Numbered from the stretch's first letter, positions 15,001 to 21,473 are shown. The stretch is DNA of 64,000 bases from Maritimibacter alkaliphilus HTCC2654 (GCF_000152805.1 NZ_CH902578.1:2659263-2723262); one strand, 5' to 3'. Notes: generated from the letters alone by a model not told the origin. Translations and numbers: made by a program.

Positions 15001-18000
15001 TCTGGAACTCAGCGAGCAGGAAAAACTGCTTTACCGCGCGAAGGGCACGAGCAACGAGGCGCTTGAGCAGATCGTTCAGGAACGCACGACCAAGTTCCAC
15101 GAGGCCGCGCAGAAATTCGTCAATCTCGGGTTCGACCAAGTTTACCGCTATGAGCCGACCGAGGCCGAACGGGCCACCGTGACGGCTGCGCTGGAGCAGG
15201 AGAAGCTGGACGCCAACCCGATCGTCCAGCGTGAGATCGCCAATCGTACGCAGGAGTATCAGGAGTGGTGGTCGCGTCTGGCCCTTTACGACGAGGACAC
15301 CGGCGAACTCTTGGGGCACGAAGACTACGACGACGGGTTCCAGGCCTATGCCTACGACGACGAGCGCCGGGTCGAGATGATCGCGAGCGGTCTGACCGAG
15401 GTGGAGATCGACGCGCTCGAGGCATCTCAGAACGACTGGTTCCATAAAGCCGCCGAGCGTTTTGCCGGGAAGGACTTCAACAAGAACTACGTCTACGAAA
15501 TGACCGAGGACGAGGTCAGCGACCTTATCCAGAGCGCGTTCTTCACGACGACCGAGCTTGAGGCCGCTTTCCGTCAGGATCTGATCCTGCCGGTGCTCGA
15601 CACGCAACTGACCATCGAGGAGCCGAATGTGATCGGTCGCGACGTGACGTTGGTGGCGGGTCTGGATGTCGGCAAGCGCGAGGACCAGATTTTCATCGAC
15701 GCGGGCGAGCAGATCACGAAACAGCAACGCCTGTGGCTGTTCTCGGCTGCGCGGGCCGACGTGGAGATTCTGCCCGATGGGGTGCGCATCCATCGCAACG
15801 AAGATTTCGACATCGAGGCGACCGGCGAAGTGACCGTTCAGGCCGGACGCCACGCCTATGTCGGGTCCGAGATCGACGTGGCCCTGAACGCGTTCGAGGC
15901 CAATCAGGATGCGCGGCTTCGCACATCCGGCGCCATTTCCGCGATCCTTGGCGGCAGCGGCATCGTCGGCACGTCCGTCGTGCTCGAAGCGTCGGGCGGC
16001 GGGATCGGGTCGCTTGAAAGCCCGCTGCTTTATGCGCAACGTCCCGGCGGCACCTTCGCGGCCCGTGCGGCAGGCGAGATCCACCTCTTCGCACCCTCGA
16101 CCGATATTTCGATCGAGGAAATCTATTCGCCCGAGCGTGTCTTCCTCGAAGCGAAATCCGGCCGGATTCTCGACGCCGACCCGTCGAGCGTCATCGACAT
16201 CCTGTCGCGCGGCGTCTGGCTCAAGTCGCTCGGGGCGATGGATCTCGAAGTCGAACTCACGCAGCCGGGCGCGGCGGTGTTCGCTGAATCCGGTGGCGAC
16301 ATGACCCTCGAAGTCGTCGGCGGAGAGATCGCGCTGGAACGTGTGGCGTCGACCAATGGCAGCCTGACGTTCTACAACTGGGACGGCGGAGCGACGGTGG
16401 TGCACCCGTCCTCCGCCGGATCGCAGGACGGCATGATCGGGTTCTTCGGCAAGACCGGGATCACCGCGTGGATCAACGGCGATATCACCGAAACCTCCGG
16501 TCTGTGGAACACCTTCAAGACCGAGGGCACCGTCAAGCTGACCAGCCATGGTCAGGCGGGTGACGACACTCGCGCCCTGTCCATCGTGGCCGGAAAGCTC
16601 CAGCTCAACCTGATGCCGGGCGCGGGCCAATTGAACGCCAACTTCAACGCCTTGGGCGACCTCACACTGTCCAAGGTCAATGCAGGCAGCGGCGAAGTGA
16701 TCGTCGGGGCCTCGGGCAACCTTCTGAACGATCTGGATGGCGGTGCCTTCAGCGAACTCGTCCTGCGCACGCTTGGTGAACCGGGCACGGTGTCCGACAT
16801 CGTGTTCCTGCGGGACTTCACGACGGGGCCCTCGCAGGTGTTCTCGGCCGCGGCTGCCCGCAACATCAACCTCGGGTCCGCCACGCTCGGGTTCTTCGGC
16901 GCGACCGAACTGCGTGCTGGGCTTCGCGGTGCCGGTTCCGTCGCCGGGTCGGTGTCGAGCGTGGTCGAAGGGGGCGGCAATACCATCCGGGTCGCGGCGG
17001 TCGACAACGTGCGTCTGTTCACCGTCGAGCACGAGGGCTTCCTGGACATCGACACCGTGAACGGCGGTGTCCTTCTCGCAGATGTGCAAGCGTCGCATGT
17101 CGACGTGACAACGGGCGACACCGGCGACGTCGTCGGTCAGGTCATCGCGCGCGAGGTCACACTGGACGTGGGCACGGTCGGTCTTGGCGGCACCGGAATG
17201 ACCCTTGGCGGCGATGCCACGGACCTGTCGCTGGATGTCGAGGGCGAGGCCTGGATCGCGCCGCTCGGCGACATCGAATTGCGGGTCACCCAATTGACCA
17301 GCGGCCCCGGCCCTGTGGTCATCAACGGATCGTCCGCGCAGGTCCGGCTTGGCGGTGTATCGACGGTGGGCGGCGACCTTTATGTCGGTGCGCATGACAT
17401 TTACGTGGACAAGTCGATCACCGGCACGGCCGATGGGTCCGCCAGCGCAGGCCAGATCGCGCTCGAAGCCGCGGACGACATCACGATTGCCGATGGAGCG
17501 GATATCGACGCCGGGATCGGATACATCGACCTCGAAGCCGGTGACGTTCTGCGGATCGCCGGACTGACGAGCAGCCAGAGCGGCGTCGCCACCATTGCCT
17601 TGCGCGCCAAGACCCTGACCCCCGGCGACGGCATCGTGTCGGCTGTGAACGGCCAACTCATCGTCGACGCCAGCAACGTCGGCACCGCCGCCAATCCGTT
17701 GCAGTTCGAAGCGGAGCGCGCGCATCTGACCTTCGGTCAGGGCCCGGCCTATCTCCGCTCGCTCGGCCCGGTCGAGGTGCAGGCGCTGAACGGTGTGACG
17801 GGCCACTACGACCTCGTGTCCTTGGGCGACATCTATTTCTCGGGGCCGGTGTCCGTGGACCGCGACGCGACCGTGATCGCAACGTCGATCAACGGTGACA
17901 TCACCGCCGACTCCCGCGCGCCGGTATCGCTGTCCGGCAACGTGTTCCTGACCGCGATCACGGGGACCATTCAGGGGCGCGACGACTCGACGCCGTTCAC

Positions 18001-19057
18001 GCTGAAGCCTTCGTCAGACCTCGCGATGCTGAATCTTGCGGCCTTCGGCGAGATCGATGTTCACAGCGAAGACGATGTCGCGATGGACTATGCCGTGTCA
18101 CAGGAAGGTCCGGTGAGCATTCAGGTCGACGGGGAGCTCGACCTTGTACTCGCTGGCACGCAACAGGGCCTGACCCTGAACGTGGACAGCCTGCGCAACA
18201 CGCCTCAGCACGGGTCCGACGACGCCCTCTATACGACCCCGACCAGCGCCGCGCCGGTCCAGAACCCGGAAATCTACCCGCTGTTCAACGTGTTCGGACC
18301 TGATGGCGATGGCGGCGATACGGGCGGTGGAGATACCGGCGGCGGCGATACGGGTGGCGGCGATACGGGCGGCGGCGATACGGGCGGTGGCGACACTGGC
18401 GGTGGTGATACGGGCGGCGGCGACACAGGCGGCGGAGATACGGGCGGCGGTGACACGGGTGGCGGCGACACCGGCGGTGGTGACACCGGTGGTGGTGATA
18501 CCGGCGGCGGTGACACGGGCGGTGGAGACACGGGTGGCGGCGATACCGGCGGCGGTGACACGGGTGGCGGTGACACGGGCGGTGGCGACACCGGCGGCGG
18601 CGACACGGGCGGTGGAGACACGGGTGGCGGCGATACCGGCGGCGGTGACACGGGTGGCGGTGACACCGGTGGCGGCGATACAGGTGGTGGCGACACGGGC
18701 GGCGGTGATACCGGCGGTGGCGACACAGGCGGTGGTGACACGGGCGGCGGTGACACAGGCGGCGGCGATACGGGTGGCCGCGACACCTCGGATCCGCGCA
18801 ACCCGGACAACAGCAACGGGTCCAATGGCTCGACCGGCAAAGAGGGTGACGACGGCCAGACCGACGACCCGGACCCGCGCGGTGGAACCGACCCGCGCAT
18901 TCAGACCAAGTCGCAGGGCAATCCGCTGCCGGGGGATTTCACCTTCGGCTCGGACCGTGGCGAAGACGATGACGACGACGAGGAGGAGGAAGAAGAGGAC
19001 GCAGAAGGCGAAGACGGATCTGATGATGAGGGCGGAGATCAGGAGGAAGCGGCGTAA
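1..19057 (+). CDS. Giant two-partner-secretion exoprotein (TpsA / filamentous-haemagglutinin-like), 5' partial
   Basis: The frame is open to the left edge, so the start and the N-terminal signal and TPS domain lie upstream; over 6,300 residues are visible. Most of it is a monotonous run of short beta-strand motifs of the type G-D-V-x-V-x-A followed by A/G/S-rich segments, as expected for a long right-handed beta-helix. At least nine very acidic, Pro/Gly-rich linkers interrupt the first half (for example 717-950, 1399-1520, 2419-2660, 3991-4190, 6739-6890, 9241-9420). A Trp-rich tandem module sits at about 14.91-15.54 kb. Near the C-terminus come about 32 GGGDT pentapeptides (18310-18787) and a poly-Asp/Glu tail. 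A TpsB transporter gene starts 127 bp downstream, which makes this the probable secreted partner. It is likely a surface adhesin or biofilm protein; the ligand cannot be deduced. The class is well supported, the exact role is inferred. Confidence 0.85.
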   Translation, partial: AETTGRGTEVGAGINILSTNFELDADATVGDVWVERETYFRSNDRDNEDLNARAFAIARNAGDIIASAGSPGNSTGGEKGGYGGALSLMDVNASARSVLSPNATFSLEATEQRAEQDLLIVNTARAQAQNDDGGTGFNIAVAITNYQANTLVRNDADGIEGRGDDGVVIRADDKTSVVTLAGSGSLDAEKGFAIGVAVNLTDRNTRAIITTLDVNVEKDIEIAATTTGSVLAAGTASALDALPDDEATPDDPDTPEDESEAEIPPSDKDEAPVDLSSDLFGDRADAVAEAMGNGDDGSAPDPGGSGDSGGEGTKTFSFAGDFAATFGTVATEVLIEGAEIGSEFEQEITVSALTDVEYGQASSVTASAVDGVGIAGSFGLSLIDHTTSVGVRDSMIFVYEDEADAGDGLTSITAIDQSVFDTLVTGRAAHSEDAWGVAISASFNQFKSAASVDIEDTKITNGRFFDFSFDEGEGGFEGGGGFEGEGGFEGEGEGDYTCVDEICSDNTVGRKVLIHAEALPVSTVTVFAARDAVGAENSGDQQMDKLSEQMEDAAKQAEEPSETAPDPGDTGSGDTGGGDAPDEKGKGRKGVSISIAPSVVHATASVNITDTLIVADRDVPGVVAGSKGEIDILSKAVTTSNVDASAGTVGLSFALTDTQSVVWIQNSKLLAPGNGSVSVRSVVGEVQEVSARVESDSRVKVAGILSLRDALNRVIIDGGTNTGSVISGGTGVTISATTTHDFGFTAHAADSTSLVFAGAGIVSLGDADTAVYMGGQASSGGTLGISASDTTTRYEAEAIVTTGSLTDEELDEEIEEGGGPDKPKTPFGKRDKAETPEDTGGADAAGGNLTDALANIADEQTEKAEDTAEEQTGTGDQDDDDEKKAGNALSFAIAVNADRTDTTVTALIGGTVTGDQIAGDLDLSDASVAGSTVTLAASQDLSHYRKVSATKAGSLDDKVGFVGTFSYGFIGSAVTARVEPTIGALTASDLTVRATNSLPTNSLADIQNPLNDTTLGLKTIDDSEALLAGDLLPDPALEMDQENWNILNRTEGQAGIGFAVDIGIHTAKLDTVAEIADDAKLGSGAAVTLEAQNEGGLIALRDIPVEESVAPEKQEDVDPPSSVPVDGLTDDIPGDDVSKEERDDAREDEERTMGTVGIGGAVQYLRLDANATARFGVLSNNGAVNLASIDASATNDMQGMVVTKSFGAAETVAFNGGFSIIDYRGDARAVVDDRNPLVVGNFTTLNAEDTARLLAFGGAGSQAGKVAVGLGAGIIFADRSAIAAVTSSKTEDILATLKGSGGAPELTLGDLSITTETGGYSVAGASAGAEGIEDENEAEPTPDDPDTPEDESEDGKKRGKIDLPDQLTADRQEENEEGLGEQTTSDETGQDQVSDKVFGFALAADFGGVFGTNTAVSTLATNSTVMTDSIALSAENTADALIGTGAVIGTAGNIGLAGAVSITGVKTEVHALIASGSHTVNGGDVSIVAKDAGDLLAASAGRGGAGSTFSLVGSGTLHLGRSVVEAQVSYAEINEGGDVALEAELTGATVAVAGSLAREVAEEAREEQLGDDNDETAQDYIDDVNPLADDTPIPDEGEGDAGAGAGDDPQEEENSDSIGVGITYAQNTRVETVRAEVYQTNVEANSLELDAKNARQIDGVAAATGDDPKIGISASVVVNVLTQTTEARIAGSGATPMQLDIAESVDLLAENTSDAGITVGFSGAGSAFALGITGGAQVDRRTTTGAVEYVTGDVDGIRSRARHTGVADINLTSGLASNNEGDEDGGFAVNIPISILTTNWETRAVIDDTNLNSSGGVEVDALEDAQVKNRQGAVTASGNIAGSVGVALTNYNADTVAEITDSNLSGVNVVAHATTQSLLRAVAVRDGETKYGIDVITAILKGNGETRAQIDDSAVTASKIVITALDETRHDVFANGYSENSGAGASGGVGVDIYKRDLIARLSDGSATTTANIELEARSGIKATNVILGHNGGGTDLFDESSSITGLANIAWTTDARDVIAEISRVTVDAGGSVLVDARREDTFLAIEAGANRSSKGVGIGAGILKFHGLTSARIVGNRSLTVDGDVILTAENLTEVLQVGIGVTISGGFAAVGSFGYVDFGQRSDDLGQVDGDPRGVLLRDLVEDALNEGADFVEEKTTLTLPEFNLTRESLIEARLDIDSASVDIDGNLELNAIDGREADVISGQVTAALDISLADFILDMWTVERDPDTGKFRVAKRPDAPKSEASANEEEEKEVDPGEDSEGANSFDQADSANADGQSNEGSGDSGGGEDNSPISFGLGVSWVRVGGEVDAVIDLRNAGAFSVAQDIELTAKSETKVMTASAGASVLGNALGAGGAITRQVQFVRARVVGNGQLNTGGIGLTATSDNSMWSMAGVLSIGEDLGFGATLALNEMLARTQTRISDDASVFTSAGDVRLAARDDTRVVSMGVAGVGSVNSTGISAANGVIFNRSAVDALINGGATVVSAANVSAEAIRSQELAGLAYQVVIASSVGAGGALGLAVDKGFTTAKIEDATVRAADDAIVRAQNNTKVVSSGMGGGYGGSAGVTGSISITIKNDTTSALIADAQVQAGDVLVEALNGGRIDAVGGGDETFYGAFDQTTLNVTVGNSAAIGVSVAVIDSSSIVTAAITDGSLVIAENSASDDGVVGTHRSEGGDIWLDRQTQTYHGVAVVADNSTEFNTLAMTGSASAGVSVSAQVPILFVADSVVAQIAGGADVTSASDVEVFAGNATKIKSISVTASFGTTAGIGAHNEFFKIEKETRAGIEQADVFAGRDVTVEAVTPESLSHFAVSGAVGIYAGVAGVNQVGITKSRTIAYMADAAVESGRDTSIIATAPRQSRMTAGSGGGGFVGVGASIVILDAQDEVVAETTSGRSANDGYVELTVGRNLLVHADARTDPSEKVPFVNGQNGEGGYSVNQVVVGTGGGLVGIAGAGLYTSAKQSVTARIGDYTRVDGPDLNDVTVEAHQSYGQDVFVLTAAGGAISVGAAGVITSMRNAVLAEIGTGVILKATGDVTVNAYGERDFTGAVVAGGGGAISAQGSGILLTYGKRVRIDDPDEEVPDWQEQIDDADDSLQDDSFTNTDDPVKAGEDPPDETYNVAQGANPNGPQDGNENLLAAMLGKVTTGRRSINLETSFNGADVDTIETRIGTNVTIEAANVDIGSEEGGRLDILAGGASGGAISATHGVAIVRRGTTVVTNLGANVAIDARGGDVRVGALADVDDGTPEAIAGSGGAIASSMGIVDMRVGRAVSVNIGSNADILADTLTIEAEETSVTQAKVSAGVGGAIGVGVAIAGAKRESQVGVNFSRTGAAPQLEAETIVIEARRFGETDAKVHLITSGAIGVGGTSATAKDSSVVNVDLSNVRINGGDLTVRAINSGDVMASAFGLVGGAGTTGLNNAVARRESQTSIFGQAIDLEVRNVTVLATDNVPGAANATVSADATSTTIAGGSLNGSNTLTRNESAVTADLRFSQFKVGGDAWLEARNEADLEYLSKGVTASLVGLGSSLARGIDYSSSTLDVFFVTEASVAGTFTARSGGDGYLFGNSVSGRGGIVSIYASENRLTMDLTTELRLDGAALNATDIDIATNREIEFESNSDSIEVALVGYGATRQINEVQSDSQLNIGLDLSAKTIDIASVNDITKRAIDFNGVTGSFGGVNRAALVSRTEVESDALINIGPGVTITQLSTTANPVNDTGYVNIAMRTNYDLTDRLTGDMGGAVPLPKLVSNVIVGAHEDPNVWSSGNIRMTGATIRANGDVNITARADAEMVSESYIRTYGFAGAGESEAHTILRHSSLIDLASGEIESRRGSISILAGADASGVQEQYQHAETRVHNRTAIPLSSDPDALAELRNKAFIDVGSGMSLVAAGDVNLETGDGITDPYAYGYAIDAYSEAAEAVGNFFGGLIGADEVSLARESGTYRSVAQTGVTVDGSIEAGAYAAKRISIGFAGSGSHPAVNDAGDLVITTEGDISYALEFDRNIGEKILSFIDELEDLRDEYDVNSSVYDTLTTQIEALQARYNFLNSNGIGQLSTDFLYITDESAQGGNVNVSGDFFLGSGDITANGDALIEVINSSSLSVEVSGLVIPFEDYGEVRYNGVSVDTIGDLISLGANYDPTATGVGEVPAFDLTANHTDVTPPNIIIRNLYTASNNGPSADVYVVGDVENLNGNVQIFTQDGSVYVFGGDINAQSVTIDSGGDFFLAPSDPTTHITGDPRGLYENEFAAIELYWDRVYSRMNNDPDLSLASARSAVNSIYGPQPSEVLPDRAAGGSVTAVGNIFIYADVLNINGRIQSGVTDWDLTISSAIDAYLDTRGGSTIIPLYAPLRGEPVGSDADQTNVDVIGGIGNNPPSSLPGDPYMTGNVSVNYNPITDQLEVAPIRTKGGFIEISGKIVSTGDGEIIAANGYGTLDVVSNSSRDLVFSHIDLGPDEGVEGVIRIIDKNKIAENTIFIGGQPVYLTTEYRLSEGYSTIEIDLSHGTDPAPTTQAFYNPVDDMALYYTTAYDRTVEQRRVHTEITYTCISFIGCGNKENDDLGVALVGAPQLVNLPNKPEVGYIEVANENLDFFNPLTQTYPNAYDFQERRQILNYQEEFVSQTTTPDGIFDLIYDKDVVTTTTDVSFTERRTYTHRLKADEPIRIDFFGDGYRGDVTIDAVGSVLFTENVRASGVGTIDVDAGGDILTVGPDTSMTARHAILTAGGDIGGTSASGFSDRSYRIANPIEGREIYGRRTGANLEAGSQSYRNELIGAATSESASQVALLNGSTVTLVVNAEGSIRLRNASGGYFVSEVISEYTDEIQLEAQGDIITSNFSDGLIDGGRVSLLSETGRIGKPETEPFGERTMTVNALDEVYIQAFGDISLSSDGTFEVEEVASQSGNVSLIAGSSIQDADNRETVDRRAEAALLGALWDELRLIDNDSLRTPTKTEVEERLSGLVDTETTAYHEWWSWLVTYNEEGKVVEVRDYDEGLILELSEQEKLLYRAKGTSNEALEQIVQERTTKFHEAAQKFVNLGFDQVYRYEPTEAERATVTAALEQEKLDANPIVQREIANRTQEYQEWWSRLALYDEDTGELLGHEDYDDGFQAYAYDDERRVEMIASGLTEVEIDALEASQNDWFHKAAERFAGKDFNKNYVYEMTEDEVSDLIQSAFFTTTELEAAFRQDLILPVLDTQLTIEEPNVIGRDVTLVAGLDVGKREDQIFIDAGEQITKQQRLWLFSAARADVEILPDGVRIHRNEDFDIEATGEVTVQAGRHAYVGSEIDVALNAFEANQDARLRTSGAISAILGGSGIVGTSVVLEASGGGIGSLESPLLYAQRPGGTFAARAAGEIHLFAPSTDISIEEIYSPERVFLEAKSGRILDADPSSVIDILSRGVWLKSLGAMDLEVELTQPGAAVFAESGGDMTLEVVGGEIALERVASTNGSLTFYNWDGGATVVHPSSAGSQDGMIGFFGKTGITAWINGDITETSGLWNTFKTEGTVKLTSHGQAGDDTRALSIVAGKLQLNLMPGAGQLNANFNALGDLTLSKVNAGSGEVIVGASGNLLNDLDGGAFSELVLRTLGEPGTVSDIVFLRDFTTGPSQVFSAAAARNINLGSATLGFFGATELRAGLRGAGSVAGSVSSVVEGGGNTIRVAAVDNVRLFTVEHEGFLDIDTVNGGVLLADVQASHVDVTTGDTGDVVGQVIAREVTLDVGTVGLGGTGMTLGGDATDLSLDVEGEAWIAPLGDIELRVTQLTSGPGPVVINGSSAQVRLGGVSTVGGDLYVGAHDIYVDKSITGTADGSASAGQIALEAADDITIADGADIDAGIGYIDLEAGDVLRIAGLTSSQSGVATIALRAKTLTPGDGIVSAVNGQLIVDASNVGTAANPLQFEAERAHLTFGQGPAYLRSLGPVEVQALNGVTGHYDLVSLGDIYFSGPVSVDRDATVIATSINGDITADSRAPVSLSGNVFLTAITGTIQGRDDSTPFTLKPSSDLAMLNLAAFGEIDVHSEDDVAMDYAVSQEGPVSIQVDGELDLVLAGTQQGLTLNVDSLRNTPQHGSDDALYTTPTSAAPVQNPEIYPLFNVFGPDGDGGDTGGGDTGGGDTGGGDTGGGDTGGGDTGGGDTGGGDTGGGDTGGGDTGGGDTGGGDTGGGDTGGGDTGGGDTGGGDTGGGDTGGGDTGGGDTGGGDTGGGDTGGGDTGGGDTGGGDTGGGDTGGGDTGGGDTGGGDTGGGDTGGGDTGGGDTGGRDTSDPRNPDNSNGSNGSTGKEGDDGQTDDPDPRGGTDPRIQTKSQGNPLPGDFTFGSDRGEDDDDDEEEEEEDAEGEDGSDDEGGDQEEAA
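14914..15540 (+). repeat. Tandem ~100-residue Trp-rich module inside the giant exoprotein
   Basis: Two successive segments share the same order of motifs: E-W-W-S-x-L, an acidic D-Y-D/D-x-G-F/L stretch, a charged helix, F-H-x-A-A-x-x-F, then a V-Y-x-Y-E-x-T-E ending. The first runs about 14,914-15,195 and the second about 15,241-15,540. The copies are diverged, so this is an old duplication. Composition is helical and aromatic, unlike the surrounding beta-helix repeats. No known domain was recognised. Confidence 0.7.
18310..18787 (+). repeat. 15-bp tandem repeat encoding (GGGDT)n, about 32 units
   Basis: Near-identical 15-base units encode Gly-Gly-Gly-Asp-Thr without interruption, starting with a shortened GGDT and ending with a variant GGRDT. 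Synonymous third-position differences between units show selection on the peptide rather than very recent slippage alone. The repeat lies between the beta-helix body and the acidic C-terminal tail of the exoprotein and probably forms a flexible, negatively charged stalk. Copy number is likely to vary between strains. Confidence 0.95.
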
Positions 19058-19184
19058 TGCGGCCTTCGGTCCCTGCGGCATCCCTACAACGCTTCTATTT
19101 CAACTGGTTGAAGGGCGTCGTCAGAATGGCCGGAATGAGTTATCCACAGGGGATTGAGGCCTCCCAGATCTTCGGAAAAGAAAA

Positions 19185-20828
19185 ATGAGAATTTCCATCC
19201 TCGCCCTGACCGCAGCCCTTGGGTTGTGCGCATCCGCGCCGGGCCTCGTCGCACAGGATCTCGATCTCGACGAAGGCGCGGCGGTCGACACCCAGCAGGA
19301 CACAGGCACGCCCGACACCTCGTCCGAGGCGCAGGTGGCCGCTGAGGCGGCGAACCAGACAGCAGAGCCGCAGACGACCACTCAGACCGCCACGACGACA
19401 CAACGCGCCCCGTCCGGCTTCGTGCTTCGGGACATCCGCTTCCAGAACGGTTCGGCCTATCTCGCACCGGAGGACATCGCGGCGGCCAAGGCGGCGCTTG
19501 TCGGGCGTCGATACGGCAACGGTTCGGCTCAGGCCTTGGCGGAAGCTCTGACGCAGATGTACCGGGATCGCGGCATCCGCTCGGCCCGGGTGATCCCCTA
19601 CAACATTTCGGGCGGCGTCCTGAACGTGGCCTTTTACGAACCGGTCATCGGCGCGACGCGAGGCGGGACCAATATCGTCTCGAACCGCTATCTGGACTTC
19701 CGTCTGCAATTGCCGAAAGGCGAGCTTGCGGACGACCGCAAGATCGACCCACGCATCGCGCGGCTCCAGGCGACGGATGGCTGGCCGTTGTCCTATGACT
19801 ACGCACCTTCGGCCGAGAACACCGTGGACGTTGTGGTGAATGTGCCGGACATCCAGCGCCACGCCACGACCATCACGCTCGACAACTACGGATCGCCCGC
19901 ATTCGGCCGGGCGCAGCTTGGCGTGAGCCACACGATCAACGGTGTCACGGGCTGGAACGATCCGCTGACCGTCGCCGCCCTGATCCGGCAAGGGTCGTTG
20001 ACCGGAACCGTCGATTATTCACGGGTCGTCCTGCCCAATGGCGGGCGCGTTTCCCTCAGCCTGCTCGGCACCAATTCACGCTCGGTCATAGGGCCGCTCG
20101 TGACCGGGCGCACGCGGTCGGCGAATGCCAGCTTCACTCTGCCCGTCCTCGCCTCCGCCGAGCGTGGGATTTCGCTCTTCGTGAACGGCGCATACAACTG
20201 GGAGCGGTCTTCGCTTCTCGGTGTCCAGACGCTGAACGCCTGGGGTCCGCAAGGCACCGCAGGGGTGACGGGCTACATCAACGGCGAGGGATGGAGCGTT
20301 TCGGCGTCCGGTCAGGTCACCGCCGGCACCTATTCGGATGCGGTCTTCGCCACGACGGGCAACACCTATGTCGCCGTGTCGGGGTCCGCGCTGGGCGCGT
20401 TGTCCTTGGGCGAGCACATCTTTGCGTCACTCTCGGTCTCGGGCCAGTATGGCGTGTCCGGCGTCATGCCGACATGGAACACCTTCGCGGTGACCGGCCC
20501 TGCCGCCGTGCGCGGTTACCCTACGAACCTGTCGGTCGGTGACAGCGGATATGTCGCGCGGTTCCAGATCGAAAAGTCCTCGCCCTTCGCGCTTGGCGGT
20601 TCCATTGGGGTCCGACCGTTCGTTTTCGGTGACGTCGGGCAGGCCTTCGACAGCACCCGTGCGCCCCTTGGTCTTGCCAGTTCGATCGGGGTCGGTACCA
20701 GCTTCACCCAAGGTAACAACGTCTTCGGCGATATCTACATCGCCAAACCCCTCACCACGGGAATCGTCGGTTGGGCCACGCCCAGCGCGGCGCCGACAAT
20801 CGGCGGTTCGATCTCGGTCAATTTCTGA
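19185..20828 (+). CDS. TpsB outer-membrane transporter (ShlB/FhaC/HecB family)
   Basis: This 547-residue protein is predicted to sit in the outer membrane and export the upstream giant exoprotein. It has an N-terminal signal peptide (ALTAALGLCASAPGLVAQ), a Thr/Gln-rich spacer to about residue 78, then a POTRA-like segment beginning FVLRDIRFQNGSAYL. A long beta-barrel region follows with the family hallmark VRGYP near residue 445 and the F-x-F-G-D-V-G strand motif near residue 483. It ends SISVNF with a terminal Phe typical of barrel proteins. At 547 residues it is normal for FhaC relatives, though only one clear POTRA is visible. It lies 127 bp after the exoprotein stop and is probably co-transcribed. 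Confidence 0.9.
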   Translation: MRISILALTAALGLCASAPGLVAQDLDLDEGAAVDTQQDTGTPDTSSEAQVAAEAANQTAEPQTTTQTATTTQRAPSGFVLRDIRFQNGSAYLAPEDIAAAKAALVGRRYGNGSAQALAEALTQMYRDRGIRSARVIPYNISGGVLNVAFYEPVIGATRGGTNIVSNRYLDFRLQLPKGELADDRKIDPRIARLQATDGWPLSYDYAPSAENTVDVVVNVPDIQRHATTITLDNYGSPAFGRAQLGVSHTINGVTGWNDPLTVAALIRQGSLTGTVDYSRVVLPNGGRVSLSLLGTNSRSVIGPLVTGRTRSANASFTLPVLASAERGISLFVNGAYNWERSSLLGVQTLNAWGPQGTAGVTGYINGEGWSVSASGQVTAGTYSDAVFATTGNTYVAVSGSALGALSLGEHIFASLSVSGQYGVSGVMPTWNTFAVTGPAAVRGYPTNLSVGDSGYVARFQIEKSSPFALGGSIGVRPFVFGDVGQAFDSTRAPLGLASSIGVGTSFTQGNNVFGDIYIAKPLTTGIVGWATPSAAPTIGGSISVNF

Positions 20829-20875
20829 GGTTCGGGTCGAACGCACAACACACACGGAACAGGGAGATCCGGGGC

Positions 20876-21451
20876 ATGGCACTGAAGATTACGAAATTCG
20901 CGGCGATCCTTGCGTTCAGCCTGTTGCCGGGTCTGGCCATGTCGCAGGACGACACCACTGAGAACGTCGAAGCCGCCCCGGCAGAAGAAACCGCGCCCGT
21001 GCGCATCGCGAACGGCCAACGCTTCGGCGCCTGGACCGTCACCTGTGAGGCCGTGGCGGTCGGCGAGACGGCCTGCGTGCTCTCGCAACGTCTCGTGCGG
21101 ACGTCGGACAACGCCTTTCTCGCCGAAGTTCTTGCGTTCTGGTCCGCAGACGGCGAACAAAGCTTCCTTGCCGCGCGGGTTCCGAATGGCGTGTATTTCC
21201 CGTCGGGCTTCGCCTTCAAACCGTCCGACAGCGAAGAGCGGGCCGAATTCGTCTGGCAATCCTGTTCGGCCGATGTCTGTGAGGCATTGTTGACCGAAGA
21301 CCTGACGAAGCTCGAAGAATACGCGGCGTCGGAAGAGGGGGTCGTCGCGGGCTACCGCCCGAACCTGCGGTCCGAACCCCTGATTTTCCGTATGGACCTG
21401 AGCGGGATCGGTGAGGGGATGACCGCACTCAAGGCCGCCACCATCAAGTGA
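20876..21451 (+). CDS. IalB-family (invasion-associated locus B) periplasmic protein
   Basis: A 191-residue protein with a signal peptide ending near GLAMSQ and an acidic spacer, then the IalB core F-G-A-W-T-V-T-C followed by a second Cys (ETACVLSQ) and a later Cys pair (CSADVC). It belongs to the IalB family of Bartonella and Rhodobacterales, small periplasmic proteins of unresolved function. The ATG at 20876 was chosen because it opens directly into the signal peptide; the frame extends upstream without one. It starts 47 bp after tpsB and may be the last gene of the secretion operon, suggesting a periplasmic helper role (inference). Confidence 0.85.
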   Translation: MALKITKFAAILAFSLLPGLAMSQDDTTENVEAAPAEETAPVRIANGQRFGAWTVTCEAVAVGETACVLSQRLVRTSDNAFLAEVLAFWSADGEQSFLAARVPNGVYFPSGFAFKPSDSEERAEFVWQSCSADVCEALLTEDLTKLEEYAASEEGVVAGYRPNLRSEPLIFRMDLSGIGEGMTALKAATIK

Positions 21452-21473
21452 CGCCCTCCGACGGGCGGTCGGA

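Noticed and set aside
14888-17806. 972-codon open frame on the minus strand
   Set aside because: Same reason: antisense shadow of the exoprotein, no recognisable protein features.
18310-18787. Possible CRISPR array from regular repeats
   Set aside because: The 15-bp units are contiguous, in frame and have no unique spacers; it is a coding repeat.
18274-18900. Proline-rich PPPVS repeat protein on the minus strand
   Set aside because: It is simply the reverse reading of the GGGDT repeat.
21452-21473. Possible bidirectional terminator between ialB and cobF
   Set aside because: Only a four-base stem (GCCC/GGGC) is visible; too weak.
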